Shown here in pieces: positions 32,169-44,070 of a stretch of DNA of 64,000 nt. Within the stretch, counting starts at the first letter, position 1, and every line of letters starts with the position of its first letter. Below the pieces are notes generated by a model. It searched no databases, had not been told where the DNA came from, and was given only the letters and a program-made list of their open reading frames with translations. The DNA is from Tachypleus tridentatus (taxonomy: Eukaryota > Arthropoda > Merostomata > Xiphosura > Limulidae): positions 434,001-498,000 of the forward strand of contig NC_134825.1 of assembly GCF_004210375.1 (NCBI RefSeq), read 5' to 3'. Made by a program: the position numbers and the translations under genes.

Positions 32169-34625
32169 ATCAGAGAGTTAATTTAAGTCCTTTAGTGTTA
32201 AAAAAGTTAGCAAAATCGAATTTTAACAATGTTCAAACAGACAGTTGAACTAAAGACCAGTGATGTTGAAATCGACATTGAAAGGTGTGACCGACAGTGT
32301 AAAAAACAGTGAAACTGAAGACTGATAGTGTTTAAACAGATGTTAAAGTGTAGATCAAGAGTGTCAAAACAGCCAATTAAATTAAAGACCAATAGTGTTG
32401 AAATAGTCAGTGAAAGTGAAGAACAACATTGTGAAAACAGAGGGTGAAATTTAAGTCTATTAGTGTTAAAACAGTGAAGTTCAATTCAAGACCAATAGTG
32501 TTGAAAGAGAAGCTAAATGAAGACCAAAAGTGTGAAAACATATAGTGAAACTGAAGACCAACAGTGTTGAAACAGATGTGATAGTGAAGACCAACAATGT
32601 ACAAACAGACAGTAAAACTGAAGACCAGTGCTATTAAAACAGACAGTGAAATTGAATACCAACAGTGTTGAAACAGCCAGTGAAACTGCAGACAAATAGT
32701 GTTGGAAGGACAGTGAAAGTGAAGACCAACAGTGTGAAAAGAGTCAGTGGAATTTGAAACCAATAGTGTTGTAACAGAAATGAAAGTAATAACCAACAGT
32801 GTGAAGACAGACAGTGAAATTGAAGACGTAAATTCGAGACCAATAGTGTTAAAGCAGACAGTGAAATTTAAGACAAACGGTGTTTACACAGTCAGTGAAA
32901 CTGAAGACTAACAGTGTTGAAGCGTGAGTGAAAATGAAAACCAACAGTGTAAAAACTGACAGTAAAACTGTAGACCAGAATTATTATAACAGACAATAAA
33001 TTTGAAGACCAACAGTGTTGAAACAGCCATTCAAACTGCTGACCAGTGGTGTGAAAACAGACTGTGAAGTTCAATACCAACAGTGTTGAAAGAGTCAGTG
33101 AAAGTGATGACCAATAGTGTTAAACAAGCAGTGAAACTGAAGACCAATTGTGTTGAATCTGTCAGTGAAATTGAAGATCAACAGTGTTGGAACAGTCAGT
33201 GAAAGTAAAGACGAACATTTTGAACACAGTTAGTGGATTTGAAGACCAACAGTGTGAGAACAGACAGTCAAACTAAAGAACAATATTGTGCAACGTTTTC
33301 AAAAAACAGACATTTAAACTGAAAACCAGCACTGCTGAACCTGACTGTAAAATGGAAGATCTCCACTGTTGAAACAGACTGTGAAATTGAAGGCAGACAC
33401 AACTGAAACAATCATTGAAAGTGAAGACCAACGGTGTTGAAACCCAGTGTGATTGAACACCAACCCTGTGCACATCGTCAGTGAAACCGAAGACCAATAG
33501 TGTTGATAAAGTTAGTAAAATTTAAGATGTACACTGTTGAAACATGCAGGGCAAATGAAGACCAATACTGTTGACATTGAACACCAGTAATGTTAAATAA
33601 TAGTGAAAGTGAAGATGAACACTGTTGAAGCAGACTGAAAATTAATACTACGCTGTTGAAAGAGAGTGAAATTGAAGACCGTATTGAAACACATAGTGAA
33701 ACAGAAGAGCAATAGTGTTGAAAAAGACTGAACTTGAGGACCAACAGTGTTGAAACATTCGGTGAAAGTGAAGACCAACATTGTGGAAACAGTTAAATTC
33801 AAGATTAATAGTGTTGTGAAGAGAACCTAAAGTGAAGACCAAAAGTGTGAAAACACAGTGAAACTGAATGCCAAGTGTTAAAACAGACCTTGAAATTGAA
33901 GACCAATAGTTTTGAGACAGTCAATGAAACAGAAGACCAACAATGTTGAAACAGAAGTGAAAGTGAAGATCAACAGTGTTCAAACAGACAGTAAAACTAA
34001 AGACCAGTACTATTAAAATAGACAGTGAAATTGAATACCAAGTGTTGAAACAGCCATTGAAACTGCAGTCCAGTAATGTGAAAACAGACTGTGAAGTTGA
34101 ATACAAACTGTGTTGAAACAGTTAACTACAAGTCTAACAGTGTTGAAACAGCCTGTGGTCGTGAAAACCAATAGAGTGAAAACAGTCAGTGGATGTTAGC
34201 ACCAATATTCTTGAAATGGAGTTTAAGTGAAAACCAAGATTGTGAAAACAGACAGTGAAACTGTAGACCAATAGTGTTGAAACAGTCAGTGAAGTTGAAG
34301 ACCAGTAGTGTTGACATAGTCAGTGCAAGTGAAGACCAATAGTGTTGAAACAACAAGTGAACGTGAAGACCAACAGTGGTTAAACAGACAGTTGAACTGA
34401 AGACCAGTTGTGTTGAAACAAACAGTGAGAGGTATGACCAACAGTGTGAAAACAGTTAAACTGAAATCTGATAGTGTTTACACAGAAGTTAAAGTAAACC
34501 AACAGTGTTGAAAGAGCCAATGAAAGTGAAGATCAGATGTGTCATTACAGTCAGTAATGAAATTGAACACCAATACCGTGTCAGTGAAACCGAAGACCAA
34601 TAGTGTTGATACACACGTTGAAACA
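32169..34625. repeat. Diverged ~34-bp minisatellite, about 70 units
   Basis: Irregular units around gtgaaactgaagaccaacag tgttgaaacagaca, 31-36 bases each, with heavy substitution. A larger period is visible: the run with acagtaaaactgaagaccag and cagtgaaattgaatacca near 32600 recurs near 32955 and 33980. The minus strand lacks stops in this composition, producing a ladder of 60-130-codon frames rich in F, C and H; these are artefacts. The left edge coincides with the broken end of the retrotransposon. Confidence 0.93.
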
Positions 34626-35275
34626 AAATTTGAGGCCTCTCTCTTTCACTGGTCTTCTGATACCGAACTTTGAAGACAGGCTACAGAATATACAGTTAAC
34701 ACATATGTAACACATGACCATAGTCTTGGGTCTGATGTATCTACATAAGGTTTATGTAATTGGGAGTGTATTTCTTGAAGATAAATTCCTTACAATTATC
34801 AAAATATATAAGTAGTTCCTGTTGCTGCATTTTGGAATAGAACGTGTATTTGTTATGAAGAACACTTGTGACATAAGAACATTATTTTATCTTCTTTCGT
34901 ATGTAAATTGATACGACTAGACAATTTTCCAATATTAAACTTAACACGTTCATATAGCTGGGGTAAAACAAATAAACAGAGCTGGGAGAGAAACTGGTTT
35001 TAATCCGTGAGTCAATTCTCTGAACAGTGAGTCGAACTTATGAATTAGTGCACAGGCTTGTGGTATAGGTTTATAAAACATGGGCTGCCGTAGTGGAGAA
35101 GGGGGACAAGTAACGTGGTTGTGCATCTATATGTGAACTTTTGGAAAGCAGCCTATTAAAACGACAGTACAGAAACCACTACACCTGACTTAGCTTATAA
35201 TTTCATGTCAGCCATTGGTTGAAACGTGTGACTTGTGGACTTGTGAGATATGTTAATTTCATTGTTTCACTAGAT
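34626..35275. other. Unassigned sequence
   Basis: About 650 bases with no recognised gene or repeat. Confidence 0.5.
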
Positions 35276-35461
35276 CAGCGGTTCCAATCCCTTTTAGTCC
35301 AAGATCCTCTTTATAGAAAAAAGAAAATTTGAGGCTTCCCAACATATAACCACAGCATGAAGATTACAAAATAACAATGCTGTGGTAGAAACAACAACAT
35401 CTCATTTCGACACGCTGTATCATACAATTAATTTAACATAATTTTCATCGGCTTGACACAA
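35276..35461 (+). mobile_element. Possible hAT-type element end
   Basis: cagcggttccaatccctttt followed by agtccaagatcctctttata resembles the common hAT/MITE terminus (cagcggttcccaacc type) known from animal genomes. Only one end is seen; it is cut by the SINE at 35462. Confidence 0.4.
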
Positions 35462-35700
35462 TTCAAGCCATCTGCGCTAGCCGTCCATAATTTAGGAGTG
35501 TAAGACTAAAGGGAAGGCAGCTAGTCATCACCACCCACCGCCAACTAATGGGCTACTTTTTTAACTAACGAATAGCGGATTGACCGTAACTTATAACACC
35601 CCCGCGGCTGAAAGGGCGAGGATGTTTGGTGAAACGGGATTCAACCCGCGACCCTCAGATTGCAAGTCGAACGCCTTAACTCACCTGGCCATATCGGGCC
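35462..35700 (-). mobile_element. SINE family A (gatatggccaggtg subtype)
   Basis: Plus-strand reading: catctgcgctagccgtccat, ggaaggcagctagtcatcac, cccgcggctgaaagggcgag, ccgcgaccctcagattg, then cacctggccatatcgggcc at the tRNA-like head. Truncated at the tail. Confidence 0.92.
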
Positions 35701-35944
35701 TTCGACCTGTTTCAGATAAAGTGGTGTCACAACAAACTGTCATGACCTGATCTGTGATATCATAATATTCAAGCAAACTGTAAAGGCTAACTGGTTACCC
35801 ATGACCTTTTGAAGAAAGTATTATTCCTAGAAGTAAATCAACTAGATCTAAGAATGAAGTAGTAACACTGACTACAAACACCAACTATAAGTTTTCTATC
35901 CTCCTCCAATTCACTCACTATATTTGTGATAAACTGAAGGTCAA

Positions 35945-36325
35945 TATTTGACGTGTCTTATCTGGTGTCTGTAGCTTCAGATTATTAACATGTCTTCACT
36001 GATATCTGTAGCTTCAGATTCTTAGCATCTCTTCACTGATGTCTGTAGCTTCAGATTATTAACATGTCTTCACTGATGTCTGTAGTTTCAGATTATTATC
36101 ACGTTTTCACTGATGACTGTAGCTTCAGATTCTTAACATGTCTTCACTGATGTCTGTAGCTTCAGATTCTTAACATGTCTTCACTGATGTCTGTAGCTTC
36201 AGATTATTAACATGTCTTCACTGATGTCTGTAGTTTCAGATTGTTATAACGTTTCACTGATGACTGTAGCTTCAGATTCTTAACATGTCTTCTCTGATGA
36301 ATGTAGCTTCAGGTACTATAATTTC
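35945..36325. repeat. 37-bp minisatellite, about 10 units
   Basis: Units of ttcagattcttaacatgtct tcactgatgtctgtagc with variants (attatcacgtt, gatgactg). Edges are diverged. Confidence 0.94.
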
Positions 36326-37059
36326 TTATTTGATTCTTCAAACATTTGACCGAGAAAGACTGACATTATTAATGTCACCTCCAGTGAATTCCAAGAAAGC
36401 CGCCCTTCGATTCCAGCCTTAGTGGTAATCGGGATGCATGTTCCATGAGCTGATCGATAGGTGTCTCCACAATAACTTTATCAGTTCTTTTCTCTATGAG
36501 TATCTAGGTTTGGTCCATTTTATTATATTTTTAGGTTGCATTTTTATCATGTAATAAAGTTAAAAAATTAGAATTTAGCTTGCTTATAATAAAAAATAAA
36601 AATATTATCAATGATAATATTTTGTATGGTATCGATAGTACAAGTAAAATCAATAAAATTACTTTTAATATTTTATGAAATACTTCACTCACTTATAATC
36701 ATCATAGAGGGACAAATTTTGGTTTTTTAACATCATTGTATGAATATAAATAGCAATCTACAAAGTCGGGTCCCATTTGGGACACCCCAGTGGTTCTTTT
36801 TTTGTGTGTAAAATAATTAAATTTCTTGTTATCTATAGATAAGATGATAATTTTGAAAACATATCCTTTTATCAGCATGTTCGTGTATTAATTTGTTTTC
36901 GAGAAAAACTGGATGGATTTCAGAATTCGTTTGACATCAATCCTCATGTTATGATATAAACGGCTGTTAAGTTCACATTTTGGAAATTTATTTCGAGAGT
37001 CAATATTTTATTATTGTTTAATTTTGTTCGTAACATGATATTTACAAGCAATTAATTTG
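36326..37059. other. AT-rich sequence with two hairpins
   Basis: No gene seen. A perfect 11-bp stem with 3-nt loop (aaaatattatc / gataatatttt) is at 36599-36623. A near-perfect inverted repeat gggtccca tt tgggacaccc is at 36768-36787. Their roles are unknown. Confidence 0.7.
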
Positions 37060-37207
37060 ACGGTCAAGCCCAATATTCGTTGTTAAAAAGAGTAATTCAA
37101 GAGGTGGGATGGTGATAACTTGCCTCTTCCCTGTAGTCTTACATTGCTAAATTTGGGACGGCTTGCACAGATAATCCTCTTCTGTGTTTGTATGAAAAAC
37201 AAAATAA
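37060..37207 (+). mobile_element. SINE family A 3' half, diverged
   Basis: gacggtcaagcccaatattc, aattcaagaggtgggatggt, ctgtagtcttacattgctaa and gggacggcttgcacagataa follow the family A body in order. Confidence 0.8.
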
Positions 37208-37749
37208 ATCATTTATACCTTCCCAGTGTACGGTAACTTCTGGAAGAATATGTAACATGTGATGATATTCTATATTTATATATATTATGCAATAGTTTCT
37301 TGATGAACAATTGTTAAAGTTTCCGATAAAAAGTACAACTGTTATTAATTAATCGTAATTATGAGTGACAGAAAAACTAATAAGTACTCTATGTTTTCTT
37401 TATCTTACGTCACCATTTCATCAATTTCGCTGTTTTTTGGTAAGAATATCTGACCTGAGCGCCTCTAATTATGTTCAGGGATTATCAAGTCCTGTTGGAT
37501 ATGTCTTCGAAACGCTTAGCGTAAAAGACCCTGTATTAACATTCATATTTTCATTTACTATCTTACTATCCTTGCATTAATTTTGTTTTATGTAATATAT
37601 GTATGAATGTTGTATATTTATCGATTTTAATGAATCAATTAATCAAATGTTTAATCCGTGAACTGTAAAACACATATTTTAAAGTGTTGTCATATAGCAA
37701 CAAACTGACCCACAACAATAAAGGCCGAGGCTTTTGGTTTGTGTGTGAC
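37208..37749. other. Unassigned AT-rich sequence
   Basis: A 71-codon open frame at 37365-37580 has no recognised similarity or supporting signal; not called as a gene. Confidence 0.45.
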
Positions 37750-38850
37750 CCCCACATAACTCCAAGAGAAAAGAACCTAGAAACTTAAAATTTTGCACAC
37801 ATACTACATGAGGTATTATTACTTATCCACGTGTGTGCACATCTTTTTAATCAGAAATATAGTGAGAAACTACAAAGTAAAGAAGAGTAACCGACATAGC
37901 ACCAAGAAAAAAGAACCTAAACACCGAGATGTTGCACCCACACTGAAGGTGTGCACCTAGGTATTACTTATCCACGTGTGTACATATCTTTTTAATAAGA
38001 AATATAGTGAGAAATTACAAAATAAAGAAGAGTAACCACCATAACACCAAGAAAAAAGACCCTAGACACCGAGGTGTTGCACCCACACTGAAGGTATACA
38101 CTTAGGTATTACTTATTCACGTGTGTAAACATCTTTTCAATGAGAAATATAGTGAGAAACTACAAAGTAAAGAAGAGTAACCACCAAAACACCAAGAAAA
38201 AAGAGAACCTAGACACCGAGATGTTGCACCCACACTGAAGGTGTGCACCTAGGTATTACTTATCCACGTTTGTACACATCTTTTTAATGAGAAATATAGT
38301 GAGAAACTACAAAGTAAAGAAGAGTAACCACCATAACACCAAGAAAAAAGACCCTAGACACCGAGATGTTGCACCCACACTGAAGGTGTGCACCTAGGTA
38401 TTACTTATCCACGTGTGTACACACCTTTTCAATGAGAAATATAGTGAGAAACTACAAAGTAAAGAAGAGTAACCACCATAACACCAAGAAAAAGAACCTA
38501 AACACCGAGATGTTGCACCACACTGAAGGTGTGCACCTAGGTATTACTTATCCACGTGTGTAAACATCTTTTTAATAAGAAATATAGTGAGAAACTACAA
38601 AGTAAAGAAGAGTAACCACCATAACACCAAGAGAAAAGACCCTAGACACCGAGATGTTGCACCCACACTGAAGGTGTGCACCTAGGTATTACTTATCCAC
38701 GTGTGTGCACATCTTTTCAATGAGAAATATAGTGAGAAACTACAAAGTAAAGAAGAGTAACCGTCATAACACCAAGAAAAAAGACCCCAGACATCGAGAT
38801 GTTGCACCCAGACTGAAGGTGTGCACCTAGGTATTACTTATCCACGTAGA
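37750..38850. repeat. ~145-bp tandem repeat, about 7.5 units
   Basis: Units run caccaagaaaaaagacccta, gacaccgagatgttgcaccc, acactgaaggtgtgcaccta, ggtattacttatccacgtgt and gagaaactacaaagtaaaga. The first unit (37750-37905) is most diverged and the middle units most alike. A short inverted repeat cacactgaaggtgtg lies in each unit. Confidence 0.96.
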
Positions 38851-39403
38851 TGTGCAAATGTGTGAGAAAATATTTTTATTATGCAAATTAGCGAAAACCA
38901 CATAGAAAGAAATGTCAGCGTCATAGTTAATCAACAGTATTATAAAACTGTTTATAGTAAATGGCATCATTTACTGTTGAGCTTCGGCTTAACGTTGATC
39001 TGAAATTAGAAGAATTGTTTTCAAGATTAAGATATGTTTTTATAATAAAATGTCATACATAGAATCATTTTATCCAAGAGATGGGACTAATGAGGCAGTT
39101 CGGATGAAATACACAAACAAACAGCATTTTAACTCATTTATGATTGAGATTTAAATAAGTAAGAGATTGTGTAAATTTAAAAATGTGATGTATATTTAAC
39201 CAAATATACCTCGGAAAGAAATCCACATTCAAAAAAGGACCCCTCGTTACATATAGTTAAATAGCCAAGTCAGAGGCTAGTTAAGACACCGGTAGGGTTT
39301 GCTTCTATTTTAGACTTGATCAGATTGAGAGCAGTTAGCCTAAATCATCCGTCGTTACCAAATATTTTACACGTATAAGGGTACTTTTACTGTTATTCAT
39401 GAA
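38851..39403. other. Unassigned AT-rich sequence
   Basis: About 550 bases, nothing supported. Confidence 0.5.
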
Positions 39404-39520
39404 CCGTGATGACGAGAAAACCCACTTGTAGAGAAAATTATGTATTTAAAAACGGCTGGAATGGGTTGAGAAGGCAGTAATAGAGGAGCGAACAACGTTT
39501 CGACCTTATTCGACGTAATT
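39404..39520 (+). mobile_element. Penelope-like terminal fragment
   Basis: gtgatgacgagaaaacccac, tttaaaaacggctggaatgg and gaggagcgaacaacgtttcg align in order with the copy at 9397. It is about 1.8 kb upstream of the Penelope-like coding region on the same strand, so it may be that element's left terminus. Confidence 0.6.
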
Positions 39521-39982
39521 AACTCGGTATCACATATTTGTTTATTACCGGATTTAATCTGTAAAAACGTACTTTTATGTTTAGCTTTAGCATAAAAAAA
39601 ATGTTTTATTTGTGTTTTGGTTTATGAGAAAATATATTCAGGGTCTTAAAACGGAAATGTGCTTTTGTTCACTAGAATTCTTACGAAAATGCTTGTAATA
39701 CTTTGGGACCATCGATGTATTAAAGTAGTAACAATAGAAACAAGTAAACCAGAGTCTATAGGTTCAACATTAAGGACAACTATACACCGATATTCCTTTT
39801 GTAACTTTGTGAGAATTTCCAAACAAAGAAACAAAACAATATTTAGAGATAAAACGTCAAACTTCTTTAACACCTAGAGAGAACTTTTACAACATACAGT
39901 TTTGTGTTTCTGGTACAAGGCATGGATTTTCAATTAAAATTAACAAAATTAATATATCTTTAGAATGTTCTCTTGTCTCCTA
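39521..39982. other. Unassigned AT-rich sequence
   Basis: Short complementary open frames on both strands at 39646-39877; neither is convincing. Confidence 0.45.
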
Positions 39983-40095
39983 GTGGCACAAAGATATGAC
40001 TGTGAATTTCCAACGCTAGAATCCGGGTTTAGATACATGTGGTGGGCATAACAGAGATAATCCATAATGTAGCTTTGTGCTTAACTACAAATAAA
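39983..40095 (+). mobile_element. SINE family B
   Basis: tcctagtggcacaaagatat, ccaacgctagaatccgggtt, catgtggtgggcataacaga and taatgtagctttgtgcttaa match the family B order (A-box region, B-box region, tail). Confidence 0.82.
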
Positions 40096-40293
40096 GAAGA
40101 ACTAGAATTGTTTTCATATGAGACATAAATATATTTCCGAAAACAAAAGAAAAATTATATGATCCTTTTCCAGCCTTTCTGATAGTCAAAACCATCAAAT
40201 GTAACAAAATGTATAAAAAGAAAGTTGTCAGATGTGATTGAGGTACATGTTGTTAACACAAGCAATTAACACATTTAAAATATGACATCTTGC

Positions 40294-40446
40294 TTGTTGT
40301 TTATTTGTTGAATTTCTCAAAAAGCTACATCAATGCTATCTGCACTAAGTCTGAAGAGACAAACTAGACTGGAGGCAGATATTGCCACCCTGTTTCATTT
40401 CTTGTCAGACCAAATAATAGGATTTGACCTTCACTGTTATAATGAA
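40294..40446 (-). mobile_element. SINE family A, diverged, 3' part
   Basis: Plus-strand gttgtttatttgttgaattt, tcaatgctatctgcactaag and gactggaggcagatattgcc are the reversed tail and body. The head is missing. Confidence 0.65.
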
Positions 40447-40901
40447 AATATGTGTCCAATGTGTGGAGTACAGCTGGTTTGGACGATGACAAAATGAATA
40501 CCACAAAACAATTGTTCCAGACATCGTCATCATAACCACCATGGGTCACTTTGTTACTTACAGCAAGGCTAATTCATTATTTTGTTCCTTATGGAAGTAA
40601 GGTAATATTCAAACGACTGTCATATGAGCTTCAGGCTCTGCAATATATAAATACATACATATACATAAGTATTACTTTAAAGCAAACTGTATAATAAAGT
40701 ACATTATCAGAATACATAAAAGTAAGAAAGAAATATACGAAGAGAGGAAAGCAACCAATACAACGTTCAGTCAGTCAGATCATAATGTTTAAGTAGAAAT
40801 TTTGGTTGACATTGGTTCAACAGGTTGCTCTGAGAAGTTTGAGTGAAAATAAACATAAACTTCATCGTTATAAATACACTGAGAAAAACACAAGAACTTA
40901 T
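40447..40901. other. Unassigned sequence upstream of tRNA-Ala
   Basis: About 450 bases. No gene or repeat recognised. Confidence 0.5.
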
Positions 40902-40973
40902 GGGGGTGTAGCTCAGTGGTAGAGCGTTCGCTTTGCATGCGAAAGGCCCCGCGTTCGATCCCCGGCACCTCCA
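40902..40973 (+). tRNA. tRNA-Ala, anticodon UGC
   Basis: A 72-nt cloverleaf: acceptor ggggg tg / cacctcc with discriminator A, D arm gctc/gagc, anticodon arm ttcgc-tttgcat-gcgaa with TGC, and T loop ttcgatc. The G3-U70 wobble, the identity signal read by alanyl-tRNA synthetase, is present. A box (tagctcagtgg) and B box (gttcgatcc) are intact, and a TTTT run about 35 bases downstream can end RNA polymerase III transcription. One oddity: T stem ccgcg opposite cccgg leaves a C-C mismatch. The CCA is not encoded beyond the acceptor end. Probably functional, or a very young copy. Confidence 0.95.
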
Positions 40974-41299
40974 GGGAAGTAGCCGATTGTACGAGAAATG
41001 TAAGATTTTGTGTATTTGTATTTAACTGTTACCATAATGTCTGAACTAGCATACCGTACACCACTATTAACAGTACACGATCGTTAAGAAACTAAGAAAT
41101 TTAAACCAACGAATGAGATGATATGACATTTACATTTACTTTATTCAACAATGTAAAAAGGAACAACTAACCCCTAATTTGGTAAGGGTAAAACTTTCAA
41201 AAAATGTTAATACATACACAAACATTATCCAAAATTTACAGAAAAAACTACTTAAAGCCATGTTGAACACAAAATACAAAAATGAACCTAGACCATCAA
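40974..41299. other. Unassigned sequence
   Basis: Between tRNA-Ala and the Penelope-like coding region. A weak left boundary of that element may lie here (cccctaatttggtaagggta near 41170). Confidence 0.4.
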
Positions 41300-43030
41300 C
41301 TGGCATGCTGAATTAAACCAGAGATTTATGGACTTATACAACGAAACATAAACCAAATCAATACTAAGAATGGCAGAGACAAAAAGATCTGCCACAACAA
41401 AAAACTAGAAAACTAAGATGCAAACAACAGAAAAGACACCAAAACGACAAACTGTTGACTAACCTCATAATTAATAGATCTGACTGACAATTAAACACAG
41501 ACGAGATACATCTACTTAACAAAGGACTCAACTTTGCAATAGCACCTAGGAACATTCCAACCATAGAAATCAAAACGTGTTTAGAAAATCTATGCAGGAG
41601 ACTTGTGATACTTTCTACACAGAACAAATCAAGGAAACAACCAACAAAAAGAAGATAACTTTGATAATTTTATTGACATCCAACAGTCAAACTTCCCAGG
41701 TAAAATTAAAAATTTATATTTTCCAGAAACACCTAAAAACAACATCTTAAACGATTTTTTCAAAGAATTTTCTCACAAAACCATCAACATAATTTCACAA
41801 AACAGAAAAATAAAAAACAATCTTTCAAAAAGAGGCATTAATTCCATTAAAAACCTAAAACAAGACAAAAACATAAAAATTCTAAAAGCAGATAAAGGTA
41901 ACGCTATTGTCATAATGAATACATCCAAAAAATGAAAACATCCTATCAAACACGAACAAATTTAAACCAATACACACAAATCTAACAAAGACACACGAGA
42001 CGCAACTGAACAAATTACTACTACAAATGAAAAAAGCCAACACAATTTCACAAACACTTTATTCCTACCACCGTAAAACCGACTCACGCACACCACAAAT
42101 ATAGGGCATTCCCAAACCTCATAAACCAGATTGTCCATTACGACCAATAATGTCCACATATGAATCGTTTAATTACAATCTTGGTAAATACATAGCATGG
42201 GCATTCTCCAAATATGTAACTTCAGCCAGCTCATTCATCAAAGACTCTTTTAATTTCAAGTCTAATCTAAATCAACTTAATCATAAAGCCTTAATGGCCA
42301 GTTTCGATGTTACATCCCTCTTTACAGAAGTTCCAACCACTGAACCCTGCAAGATAGCCTTAGAACTCTATATCCGAGACCCTAACCCAACAATAGAAAT
42401 TCCCAGTAACCAGTTAGCAACCCTCATAGAATTCACCACGATAGAGACAAACTTCATGTTCAACAACCAAAACTATATACAAACAAATGGCCTAAGCATG
42501 GGCAACCCAGTATCACCAGTTCTAGCCAATATTTTTATGACACAAGTTGAAACACAAGCAATTAACACAGCATTACATCCACCACTATACTGGTACAGAT
42601 ATGTAGATGACACAGTTGCAGGATTCAAATCTACTGAACACATACTTAATTTTTTCAACCACATTAACTCTATACATCCCAACATGAACTTCACATGTGA
42701 ACAGGAAGAAAGCAATCAAATATCATTTCTTAACCTCAAAATTACAAGAACCGATAAACAATTCAAAACAGAAATCCACTCAACAATCACCCATACTGGA
42801 CTATACATTCCTTGGTACCCAGCACATGAAATAAAACAAGAACTCAACATACTAAGAAACCAAATAAACACAGCCATAAAACTATGCTCACCAAATAAAA
42901 TTAATGATAAATTTTACAAAATGAAAAAAATACTTCATCAACATCAATAAGTTTCCTCCACAAACCTTAGAAAACATTATACGCACACACCTAGACAGAA
43001 AGCAAAATCAACCAAGTAATCCTACATGAT
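41300..43030 (+). pseudogene. Penelope-like retroelement, reverse transcriptase region
   Basis: Plus-strand, degraded 5' part and well-preserved RT core. Upstream pieces: LLNKGLNFAIAP near 41515, and ILKADKGNAIVIMN near 41880. These are N-terminal features of Penelope-like proteins. The open frame at 42150-42950 (266 codons) holds RT motif A SFDVTSLFTEVP (aspartate), motif B NGLSMGNPVSPVLANIF and motif C YRYVDD with YVDD at 42600-42611. The sequence just before the ATG (IPKPHKPDCPLRPIMS) is in the same frame, so that ATG is internal and the true start is upstream behind stops. The reading ends before the GIY-YIG endonuclease that usually follows. Codons are A- and C-rich, unlike the flanks. 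Confidence 0.9.
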
Positions 43031-43228
43031 TTAAATATTGTCTGTTATTCATTATAAACTAAATAAAAGTATTCATAATTTATCAGGTCATCTCACAAGT
43101 GATGCCCGAAATTTCAATACAGAAAGTGCATCATTATTTCTGTCTTTGTAGAAGGCTTCAATGACTTAAATATGTACTAGGACGTGCATAAAAATGTTCA
43201 GACAAATAAAAGAAACTATCCCAACGCT

Positions 43229-43517
43229 GGCCTGGCATGGCCGAGCGCGTAAGGCGTGCGACTCGTAATCCGAGGGTCGCGGGTTCGCGCCCGCGTCGCG
43301 CTAAACATGCTCGCCCTCCCAGCCGTGGGGGTGTATAATGTGACGGTCAATCCCACTATTCGCTGGTAAAAGAGTAGCTCAAGAGTTGGCGGTGGGTGGT
43401 GATGACTAGCTGCCTTCCCTCTAGTCTTACACTGCTAAATTAGGGACGGCTAGCACAGATAGCCCTCGAGTAGCTTTGTGCAAAATTCCAAAACAAACAA
43501 ACAAACAAACAAAAACA
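43229..43517 (+). mobile_element. SINE family A, full length, 11-bp target duplication
   Basis: The best copy in the window: head ggcctggcatggccgagcgc, B box gggttcgcgcc, body gagttggcggtgggtggtga and tgactagctgccttccctct, tail ccaaaacaaacaaacaaac. It is flanked by atcccaacgct at 43218-43228 and 43518-43528. The tail repeat (caaa)n and clean duplication indicate recent insertion by a LINE. Confidence 0.97.
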
Positions 43518-43576
43518 ATCCCAACGCTACTGTTTCAGATCATTAATCAAATAAACCCTTACGAAGATGGATGTGT

Positions 43577-44070
43577 CTTAGGAGGTATACGATGTTTTAT
43601 GAGTTTAAAAAAGGCAGCAGAAACCACAAAACAACATTCAAGGTGTTTATGGTGTGGATTCTCTCAATGAAAGTAAACGTCGAACGTAGTTTCAGAAGTT
43701 TATATCAGGTGACTACAGCTTAAGTTTAATGATGATTTGCTGCTGGCTGCACTTGATGAAGACTGTACTGTAGCATTTGAAGAACAAGCAGAAGCTTACT
43801 TCAACAGTTCACTGTCATCTGCAACAACTTGAAGCCAACCTTAGAGCATGAATGAACATTTGCACTTCTCTGCACTCGTGCGAACGTAACTCACCTTTTT
43901 GGACAGATTAGTGACTGGAGATGAAAAATGGATATATTATAAAAATGTTAAGAGCCACAAACAATGACTCAGTTCAGGAAAACTGGCTAAAATACAGCCC
44001 ATAATGGACCTCCACCCTAGGAAAGTCTTGTTAATATTGCATAACTTCAAGTCATAGTGGGTACTGAACA
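43577..44070 (+). pseudogene. Mariner transposase relic
   Basis: Plus-strand fragments in shifting frames: FYEFKKG near 43595; a helix-turn-helix region; LDEDC-like acidic stretch near 43755; and a catalytic segment LVTGDEKWIYYKNVKSHKQW near 43905-43965, holding the first aspartate of the mariner DDD triad, followed by DLHPRKVLL near 44005. Several frameshifts and stops; the inverted repeats were not found. It is downstream of the young SINE but appears independent of it. Confidence 0.88.

Noticed and set aside
32207-34106. Ladder of minus-strand frames rich in F, C and H, resembling a cysteine-rich repeat protein
   Set aside because: The frames follow the ~34-bp array and switch phase every unit; no start, splice or conservation signal supports them.
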